Shown here: piece by piece, positions 14,228 through 19,507 of the stretch
Layout: every line of letters starts with the position of its first letter
How positions within the stretch are numbered: the first letter of the stretch is position 1
Assembly: GCA_035566895.1 (NCBI GenBank)
Contig: DATMQA010000171.1
Coordinates: forward strand, 1-19,507
DNA from: DATMQA01 sp035566895
GTDB lineage: Bacteria > Verrucomicrobiota > Verrucomicrobiia > Limisphaerales > UBA8199
Direction of reading: 5' to 3'
DNA length: 19,507 nt
Position numbers and translations under genes: made by a program
Notes under the pieces: model-generated
Seen by the model: the letters and a program-made list of their open reading frames with translations, nothing else
Databases searched by the model: none
Told to the model about the DNA's origin: nothing

Positions 14228-16335
14228 TAGTCAGACTTGCCGTTCTTGGCAGCAGAAATCATGCCTCGCAGAAGCTGTCCGAGCGTGGCGAAATAGCTTC
14301 GGGCGATGTCGGCCGACACAAACGCCAGGTACAGCTCGTTGCTCATCATGAGGCTCTTGGAAGCGACGTACATGGGCTTTTCTACGCCGCGGTATTTGGA
14401 TTTATGGAAGGAAAGGCCCTTGAAATTGTAGATGTCGTTGCCAAAGCGGGCGCTGAGCTGGAAGAAGAGTTTGGCCCCGAAATCGTCGTTGTACTTGCCC
14501 AGCTCCAGTTTGACAAAGGGGGCCAAAAGGAGATTGAAAACCTCCCTGCCTTCGGTGCGGAACTTCTCGATGGCCTCCATGTGCACTGCGGTGGCCAGCC
14601 GGCCATACCGTTTCTCGTCGCAACGGACGATATTAGCCGAATATCCATAAACCTTCCCGTCCCGATACATCGGGTCGTAGAAGGCGAATCCCGCCGCTTT
14701 CCCCTCGCGATCATACGCCACGAATTTCCGCACATCTTCCTCGTGGTCGAATATGGGCCGGCGCGCGTAGAGCCAGATTTCGCGGTCGTTGATTTTTTTG
14801 GAGCCAATCCAGCGCGCCGATACTGCGGCCAGGTCATCCTTCTTGAGGGACGCCCCTTCCTCTTCGCGAATGGTCAGGCCCTCGCGTTTGGCTTCGTTCC
14901 GGGCGCGCTTGATCAAATCCAGCTCTTTCCAATTCCCCTGCGTGTTGTACGTCTGGATCGCAATCTCCGGCTCGTAACCGATGCAATTGACCTTAAAGCC
15001 CATGCCGTGGAGGGCCTCGGCGCAAGCTTCGGTGATAACCCCGAAGGAAGCCCGTGGGTTATCGGCCAGGAAACGCTCGATGAGCCTGGGCCGGTCCGCT
15101 ACGGCACAGACCGGATCGGAGAGGGTAATGCGCCTGGGCCGGGGAGAAAGGACCGGATGGCGGACGGTGGTGAAAGCGATGTAGCCGGTTTCATCGATGA
15201 AGTACTCCATGCCGTCCTGGAGGGTGGCATAAGCGAGGGAAGCGGCCCCGTGCTGCCTGAGGAAGGGCGACAGGAGTTGCCATTTCTCGTGCCGGCCGAG
15301 TTGTTTGGCTGCTTCGCCCTCGATGACTTTCGCCGCATTTGTCCGGACGGAGGAGGAGCTCCGGGCGGCCATCGACCCATTGTTTCCGGCCGAGCCGTTG
15401 GTTCCCCAGGAGCCGTTTTTCGCCGCCGTGCCGTTGCTTGCCCCGGAGCCATTGTTCCCCGCCGAGCCGTTACCCAGATTTCCCAGCACCCAATCGGCCG
15501 TCAATGCAAATACCTTGGCGCGATTGCGGTCCAGGTGGCCGACGTGCCCATTGCCCGGGATGACCTCGAGTTGTTTTTTGCAGGTCAGGGCGTCACAGAG
15601 GAGTCGGCCGGTTTCGGGCGGATCGAGCTTGTCGTCTTCTCCCCACAGCACCAGCGTCGGAGCGGTGATGCGGGAGACGCGCGTGAGCGTATCGACAAAG
15701 AACGCCTGCTCAGCTCCCGGCAGCGGCAGCGCCATAAACGCTTCCAACGCATGAGGATCAGAAAGCAGCCGCCGGTTGATCTCCGGGTCCGAAGCCATTT
15801 TTGGCCCGACCGAAAATTTGGCCAGCGGCACACGAAAATCGCGCTTGGTCAGCCGTCGCTTGAGTTGACCCACTTGGACCAGTGACTTCAGCACGAAACT
15901 CTCGATCCTGGGTAGTGAATTGCGCACGGTGGCATCCAGCCCAACCAGCACTTTGAGCCTGGGTTCGACGATACCGGCCTCCAGAACTGCGGTGCCTCCG
16001 GAAGAAAGGCCAAAAGCGCCGATGCGGCCGCCGTCGAGCTCCGGACGAGTCAGAACAAAATCAATCGCCCCCTGGATATCCGCCACCCATTGCCGCATAT
16101 CCACGTAAAAACGTTCTCCGCCACTTTGCCCGTGCCCATGCATGTCGATGGCGAGCGAAGCCAGCGATCGCTCCGCCAGCCGCTCGCACATTTCGAAGTA
16201 GTTCTCTTTGAACTCGCCCGCCCCATGGCAGACGATCAGCACCGGGGCCGGACCCCCGGAGGCGGGCAGAAAGAGGGTGCCCGCCATCTCGTCGCCCAGC
16301 GACCGAAACCGCACTGACTCTTTAAGCAAGTTCAT
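14227..16335 (-). CDS. Alpha/beta-hydrolase fused to a DUF2156 (phosphatidylglycerol lysyltransferase C-terminal-like) domain
   Basis: A 702-residue two-domain protein. The N-terminal alpha/beta hydrolase (about 1-285) has the nucleophile elbow GLSSGG with Ser111, a preceding VCHGAGEF oxyanion segment, candidate acid Asp234/235 in LWGEDDKLDPP and His264 in GNGHVGHLD. A linker (about 286-322) of Asn, Gly, Ser and Ala repeats follows. The C-terminal half (about 345-700) has the DUF2156/MprF-catalytic-like pattern (YFIDETGYIAFTTVRHPVLS, SDPVCAVADRP, FGVITEACAEALHGMGFKV, WKELDLIKRARNEAKREGL) of a GNAT-like transferase. No membrane helices are seen. Such domains transfer amino acyl or acyl groups to lipids in MprF relatives; the actual substrate here is unknown. 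Start at 16335 gives the hydrolase beginning; an in-frame ATG at 16386 would add 17 residues. It lies upstream of the porin and Phc-like genes on the same strand. Confidence 0.85.
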   Translation of the reverse strand: MNLLKESVRFRSLGDEMAGTLFLPASGGPAPVLIVCHGAGEFKENYFEMCERLAERSLASLAIDMHGHGQSGGERFYVDMRQWVADIQGAIDFVLTRPELDGGRIGAFGLSSGGTAVLEAGIVEPRLKVLVGLDATVRNSLPRIESFVLKSLVQVGQLKRRLTKRDFRVPLAKFSVGPKMASDPEINRRLLSDPHALEAFMALPLPGAEQAFFVDTLTRVSRITAPTLVLWGEDDKLDPPETGRLLCDALTCKKQLEVIPGNGHVGHLDRNRAKVFALTADWVLGNLGNGSAGNNGSGASNGTAAKNGSWGTNGSAGNNGSMAARSSSSVRTNAAKVIEGEAAKQLGRHEKWQLLSPFLRQHGAASLAYATLQDGMEYFIDETGYIAFTTVRHPVLSPRPRRITLSDPVCAVADRPRLIERFLADNPRASFGVITEACAEALHGMGFKVNCIGYEPEIAIQTYNTQGNWKELDLIKRARNEAKREGLTIREEEGASLKKDDLAAVSARWIGSKKINDREIWLYARRPIFDHEEDVRKFVAYDREGKAAGFAFYDPMYRDGKVYGYSANIVRCDEKRYGRLATAVHMEAIEKFRTEGREVFNLLLAPFVKLELGKYNDDFGAKLFFQLSARFGNDIYNFKGLSFHKSKYRGVEKPMYVASKSLMMSNELYLAFVSADIARSYFATLGQLLRGMISAAKNGKSD

Positions 16336-16432
16336 TGATCGGGAAGAAATCAAGCGTCCTGAGTGCCAACCCGGGACTTTAACCATTCATACCCATATAA
16401 CGGGTTCAAAGCAGACCTGCGGCCCCGCTTTG

Positions 16433-16466
16433 CTGTCCAGAACCTGTACATATTCTGTCCACGTAC
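16433..16466. promoter_or_regulatory. Three 11-nt-phased CTGTNCA direct repeats (PhoB/OmpR-type site)
   Basis: CTGTCCA (16433-16439), CTGTACA (16444-16450) and CTGTCCA (16455-16461) recur every 11 nt with 4-nt spacers, followed by a fourth partial CAG. Seven-plus-four spacing and the CTGT core are those of Pho-box-like sites bound head-to-tail by OmpR/PhoB-family regulators. The site lies about 100-130 nt upstream of the hydrolase-DUF2156 start, on the opposite strand orientation to that gene. Confidence 0.5.
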
Positions 16467-16485
16467 AGCATCACCACTAACGGCA

Positions 16486-16509
16486 AACCGGCGGTGCCGA
16501 AGGCCGGTT
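16486..16509 (-). terminator. Stem-loop downstream of the secreted unknown gene
   Basis: AACCGGC (16486-16492) pairs with GCCGGTT (16503-16509) around a 10-nt loop, about 130 nt beyond the stop of the gene at 16641-17498. There is no strong T-run, so a termination role is tentative. Confidence 0.35.
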
Positions 16510-16640
16510 ATAATCAATTCTGACGGCCACCGGCGGCTTGGCAAGGCTTTTCGCCCCGTCTTCACCAGCGGGGGCGCATCCGGACACTGCCCCCGGAGTG
16601 CGCCCGTCCTCTCGCGCCGCAGCAAAGGAATCATATCCGG

Positions 16641-17498
16641 CTAATGGATTCCCCGCGCAGCCGGCAGACCGCTTTCGGCCAGGTCCTGCTTCCAATCGAA
16701 GATACTCACCGCATCCAGTTCCTTCCACTTGTTCCCATTTTTTACCAGGGGTGTGGTGCGCCCAATGTATTCAAGAATGCGGTGTGCTCCGTTCTTTTCC
16801 ACCACAAAAGTGAGCGGATCCACCAGTCGCGCAATGATAATGCTCGTCGGCTCCATTTTGATCCGGACCACCGGCTGCCCTCGCCACGTAGTTTCGCTTT
16901 CCTTCACCAATTTGAACCCCACGGTTTCCTTGCGGGAGAGGACGATGTAGCGGAATTTGGCTGCCAAACCCTTCTCGATCATCTCCCAGTGCGAGACAAT
17001 GAACGCCGGAACCATATCATCGATCAACGCGTCGTTCTCCATGACCTCGCTGTCGCTGCTCTTCTTTGCCGCTCCACCCTGGCCGATGGTGTACTCAAAA
17101 TAAATCTTCCAGCGGTCTGGGTTCTTCGGGTCCCGGCGAATCATCGCGCTCCCCTTCTCCCCGATTTGCAGTTCCTCCTCCTCGAAGGAAGCCAATCGCC
17201 CCCCCTGATACACAATCCGATCCTTCGCCGCCAGCGAGCCATTGGGATAGGTATAGTCACAGGTTACCTCGACCGCAGTGCCGTTCCGATTACTCCGCCG
17301 CTCGGATTTGAAGAGACATTCCTTCGCCCCGGAGCCCATTGCAAAAATGTTGCCCACCAATAGCTTGGGTTCGGCATAATCAATGGCTCCAGTTTGCGCA
17401 CCTGCCCTGAAAGAAACTGCGCAAAGGCAAAACGCGGCAGTCCAAAAGAGAACCGTCGGCAACGCCTTCGGCACGAGTGGTTGGTTTATTTGCTTCAT
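16641..17498 (-). CDS. Secreted protein of unknown function
   Basis: A 285-residue exported protein that I cannot assign to a named family. A signal peptide (about 1-34, ending near RAGAQ) is followed by a mixed alpha/beta, charged domain with a beta-rich character (CDYTYPNGSLAAKDRIVYQG, IYFEYTIGQGG, WRGQPVVRIKMEPTSIIIAR, LVDPLTFVVEKNGAHRILEY). The paired pattern of 'sugar/lipid-like strand, then a statement of modification' resembles periplasmic beta-clam proteins of the DUF3108/LolA-like kind, but this is only a resemblance. Start at 17498 gives the signal peptide; GAG lies 5 nt upstream. It is 305 nt upstream of the hydrolase-DUF2156 gene on the same strand, with a stem-loop and a putative regulatory site between, so it is probably a separate unit. 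Confidence 0.75.
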   Translation of the reverse strand: MKQINQPLVPKALPTVLFWTAAFCLCAVSFRAGAQTGAIDYAEPKLLVGNIFAMGSGAKECLFKSERRSNRNGTAVEVTCDYTYPNGSLAAKDRIVYQGGRLASFEEEELQIGEKGSAMIRRDPKNPDRWKIYFEYTIGQGGAAKKSSDSEVMENDALIDDMVPAFIVSHWEMIEKGLAAKFRYIVLSRKETVGFKLVKESETTWRGQPVVRIKMEPTSIIIARLVDPLTFVVEKNGAHRILEYIGRTTPLVKNGNKWKELDAVSIFDWKQDLAESGLPAARGIH

Positions 17499-17911
17499 AA
17501 TCTCGAAAAAAGGACCGTTGGTAATTTGAATGGGTCCGGAGCCAGTTCTAAGCAACTTTACTGCCAACCAACGCTTAATTCCATTTTTTAAAGAGCCCTG
17601 CCCCAAGCCGACACGACGGCGTCAGGAGAGTCAGACCGCAAACGGCGGCCTAATGAGAGCTCGGGCCGCCTCCTCCTTTTGGCAAAGCATGGGCCGCCTG
17701 CCTTTCATTGGCACCAGACGTTTTTTCAACTCCTCTATTGGGACCGGGAATCCACCAAACGCCGAAGATCCCTCTTCATAAGGGCGAGAGGGCTGGGGGT
17801 GAGGGGTCGCTTGCTTGCTTTCCTCCGGTTCAGGGAAAGCCCAAACGTTTTCTAACGCGCAGCACCAAGACTACGACCTGCCACGCGTGAGAGAGTTAGC
17901 GCGAAATCAGG
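17499..17911. other. Non-coding stretch with inverted and tandem repeats
   Basis: These 413 nt contain no convincing gene. An inverted repeat, GGCGGCC (17644-17650) with GGCCGCC (17664-17670), encloses a 13-nt loop. A 28-nt imperfect tandem duplication starts with GGGCCGCCT at 17663 and again at 17691. A G-rich REP-like sequence, GAGAGGGCTGGGGGTGAGGG (17786-17805), resembles the CCCTCACCCC-type intergenic repeats seen in many genomes. Confidence 0.45.
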
Positions 17912-18547
17912 TTACTTCCGCCGCGGCCGCAGGAAGAGCATGAAGCCCAGCCCCAGCAACGCCAAACTGCCAGGCTCCGGTACCTGAATCAGGTTCAGGT
18001 CGTCGAAATAAACACCCTGGTGGTTTCCGCTGAAATCGACATCCAGCGTGAAAGCCTGTATGAAAGCCGTATTGGCTGGCGCGGTCCCGACCCCGGTATC
18101 CAGAAATGTCCACACTCCCGGAGTCGTTCCGCCATTAACCTGCCCCGAGGCCAAAGCGTTTCCCGGACTTGTCTCAACCGTGCCCAGGTTGTTGTTGGCG
18201 CTATCGAAATAAGTGATTTGCAAAATCCCAAACGCAGGAGAACCCACGAGGGGTGCCGGCGTCATGCCGTAGCCGGTCAACTCGAATTTCATCCCTGGGG
18301 CGGCGTTAAACTGCTCGTAGCTTCCAGGAACGCTATTAAAGGCGGCATCCAGCATCGACCAAGTCCCGGAACGGGCGTACGCGCTAGAAAAAGCCGCTCC
18401 ATTGAACAAATTCCAGCCGCCTGAACCAGGCGGGGTTTGAAGTTCAAAACCTGGATCGATGAGAATGTTCGAAAAACAGGTCGTAGCCGCGCTGAGCGCG
18501 AGCGCCGCACATGTTCCATGTCCGATTACTCTGGTGAGCGTTTTCAT
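17912..18547 (-). CDS. PEP-CTERM sorting-domain protein with a carbohydrate-binding-like ectodomain
   Basis: A 211-residue exported protein. A signal peptide (about 1-26) is followed by a beta-sandwich-like ectodomain (DPGFELQTPPGSGGWNLFN start, with aromatic and Gly-rich strands, and FYFDDLNLIQ-like end, here VYFDDLNLIQ) resembling carbohydrate-binding modules. The C-terminus is a complete PEP-CTERM signal: VPEPGS, a hydrophobic helix (LALLGLGFMLF) and a basic tail RPRRK. PEP-CTERM proteins are processed by an exosortase and are often exported with extracellular polysaccharide. Start at 18547 has a good SD (AAGGAAA). A TTGACA-N18-TACAAG promoter lies upstream. Binding partner unknown. Confidence 0.9.
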   Translation of the reverse strand: MKTLTRVIGHGTCAALALSAATTCFSNILIDPGFELQTPPGSGGWNLFNGAAFSSAYARSGTWSMLDAAFNSVPGSYEQFNAAPGMKFELTGYGMTPAPLVGSPAFGILQITYFDSANNNLGTVETSPGNALASGQVNGGTTPGVWTFLDTGVGTAPANTAFIQAFTLDVDFSGNHQGVYFDDLNLIQVPEPGSLALLGLGFMLFLRPRRK

Positions 18548-18628
18548 GCTGATTTCCTTTGTCCGGGCGTTGAGTTGGAGTTGAACCGTCAGTTTTTAAT
18601 GGTTTTGGGGCTTCATGCCGCTGTCGTC

Positions 18629-18653
18629 ATACGATTTACGCTGAACGTCGTAT
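18629..18653. promoter_or_regulatory. Inverted repeat at the start of the PEP-CTERM leader
   Basis: ATACGA (18629-18634) and TCGTAT (18648-18653) form a 6-bp dyad directly downstream of the predicted -10. It could be an operator or a leader hairpin; no specific regulator is suggested. Confidence 0.3.
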
Positions 18654-18683
18654 CTTGTATTACATTTCCAACCCTCTTGTCAA
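18654..18683 (-). promoter_or_regulatory. Putative sigma-70 promoter of the PEP-CTERM gene at 17912-18547
   Basis: On the minus strand a perfect TTGACA (18683-18678) is followed after 18 nt by TACAAG (18659-18654), which matches 4 of 6 -10 bases. The surrounding region is AT-rich. The predicted leader is about 100 nt. Confidence 0.45.
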
Positions 18684-18703
18684 TACTTATTTCGCTGGCC
18701 TAA

Positions 18704-19044
18704 AACAGTTTTCTGCTCCAAAGAAGAAAAAATGGAGCGATGAGTGGCTTTGTATCCCAAAGCGACGCAGTGACTTCGCTAAGAAACGGAAACGTTAGAT
18801 AATCTAAGGGCATAATCAATACGCAGGTGAGGTCATCGGATCGGACCACAAGAGTGTTGAGGATGACCGGTTGCGATCACCGGCGGCTAGCCTGAATCGA
18901 CTCCTGCGACTCGGTGTGTCACCTCACCCGCGTGAAGGAGCGACGGAGAAACTCTGCGAATAAACCGTGGACCGGCCCACAATAAGAGCGGTAGTTACAA
19001 GGGAGCACCTGCGACGCGGCGCTGGCAAAACTGTGTTGGCGAAT
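18704..19044. other. Non-coding stretch with dyads between the two PEP-CTERM genes
   Basis: These 341 nt hold no supported gene. A 13-bp perfect palindrome TTAGAT-A-ATCTAA lies at 18795-18807. An 8-bp inverted repeat, GGTGAGGT (18826-18833) with ACCTCACC (18921-18928), encloses about 87 nt that itself contains a CCGGT/ACCGG dyad and a repeated CGACTC, so the segment could fold as a structured RNA. No known RNA family is recognised. Confidence 0.4.
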
Positions 19045-19507
19045 TCAATTCCGGCGTCGGAAGCAAAGCAAACCCGCCAGACCCAAGCCGAGGACGGCAG
19101 CAGTTCCCGGCTCCGGTATCATCATATCGGTGAGAGGTCCCTGGAAGGTTTGCTGGTTGCTGAAGCCTGCATTGCCCGAGCTGTCGCCCGGAACCGTGAC
19201 GCTCGGGCCGAAGGTTTCGTTCGAACGGTATGCGGTGGTGCTGATCAGCGAACCCTCCACGTAGAAGGTGGCGTCGCCGGCAACCAGGTGGATCTGGCTC
19301 AACTGCGCTGCCGTCATCGTGATGCTGTAGCTGGGCGCCAGGTTGTTGCCGCTCTGAGCCTGGCCGAACAAGTAATTCAACGAGTTGTTGCCGCCGGCGA
19401 CGAGCTCATATACTCCGATGAAGTTGTTCTGGATGGAGATGGCGTAATCGGCGCCGAAACCGGGGGAGAAAATGGCTACGGTGCGCGACCCGTTGCCGCC
19501 GTTAAGC
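19045..19507 (-). CDS. PEP-CTERM sorting-domain protein, N-terminus outside window
   Basis: The frame stays open to the right edge, so the gene is partial: the C-terminal about 153 residues are seen. The ectodomain is rich in Gly, Asn, Ser and Thr with beta-strand character (VAIFSPGFGADYAISIQNNF, ITMTAAQLSQIHLVAGDATF). The C-terminus is a PEP-CTERM signal: MIPEPGT, a hydrophobic helix and the tail CFRRRN. It points, with the gene at 17912-18547, to an exosortase system in the organism. The ectodomain is not assigned to a family. Confidence 0.88.
   Translation of the reverse strand, partial: LNGGNGSRTVAIFSPGFGADYAISIQNNFIGVYELVAGGNNSLNYLFGQAQSGNNLAPSYSITMTAAQLSQIHLVAGDATFYVEGSLISTTAYRSNETFGPSVTVPGDSSGNAGFSNQQTFQGPLTDMMIPEPGTAAVLGLGLAGLLCFRRRN

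Noticed and set aside
14221..15885. 554-codon plus-strand open frame
   Set aside because: Antisense to the hydrolase-DUF2156 gene, with no recognisable protein pattern.
1..19507. CRISPR arrays, tRNA or rRNA genes, transposases, phage genes
   Set aside because: None seen: repeats found are too short or degenerate for CRISPR, no cloverleaf or rRNA core sequence was recognised, and no transposase or integrase motifs occur in any frame considered.

Overview
The window looks like a high-GC chromosomal fragment from a Gram-negative, environmental bacterium. Two outer-membrane porins, two PEP-CTERM proteins, many genes without a clear Shine-Dalgarno sequence, and spacers of degenerate G-rich or ACGTTT-type repeats suggest the Verrucomicrobiota (Limisphaerales/Pedosphaera-like). 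This assignment is an inference from style and gene content; no rRNA or marker gene is present. No tRNA, rRNA, CRISPR array, insertion sequence or prophage gene was seen.

Positions 1-5578 form a sulfur region. On the minus strand lie a truncated periplasmic sulfate-binding protein (1-409) and, upstream of it, an OprO/OprP-type porin (487-2010). Divergent from them is an Rrf2-family regulator with a cysteine cluster (2435-2896). Its stop codon overlaps that of a convergent ArsR-family repressor (2893-3237). The repressor is divergent from a rhodanese-DUF2892 membrane protein (3313-3882) and a CoA-disulfide-reductase-like flavoprotein with a C-terminal rhodanese domain (3887-5578). The ArsR/rhodanese/CoADR set resembles a persulfide or polysulfide homeostasis module, and it sits beside sulfate uptake.

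Positions 5763-6798 hold a small secreted Cys-rich protein, a strong 18-bp stem-loop and a stand-alone receiver-domain protein.

Positions 6819-12421 are the most interesting part. Three minus-strand genes encode a PhcB-like SAM-dependent methyltransferase (11003-12421), a membrane hybrid kinase with two complete kinase cores around a receiver domain (8326-11010, overlapping the methyltransferase by 8 nt), and a receiver-kinase protein with a degenerate kinase core (6819-8087). Order and architecture match the phcB-phcS-phcR/Q quorum-sensing locus of Ralstonia/Cupriavidus, where PhcB makes a 3-hydroxy fatty acid methyl ester signal. I read this as a candidate Phc-type cell-cell signalling system in a distant phylum. 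No PhcA-like LysR regulator lies in the window.

Upstream on the same strand are an OprB-type porin (12715-14160), an alpha/beta-hydrolase fused through a Gly/Asn/Ser linker to a DUF2156 (MprF C-terminal-like) domain (14227-16335), and a secreted protein of unknown function (16641-17498). A triple 11-nt-phased direct repeat resembling a PhoB/OmpR-type site precedes the hydrolase fusion, and a terminator-like hairpin sits just before the OprB start codon.

Positions 17499-19507 carry two PEP-CTERM proteins on the minus strand (17912-18547, and 19045 to beyond the window edge). They are separated by long non-coding stretches with inverted repeats. They imply an exosortase elsewhere in the genome.
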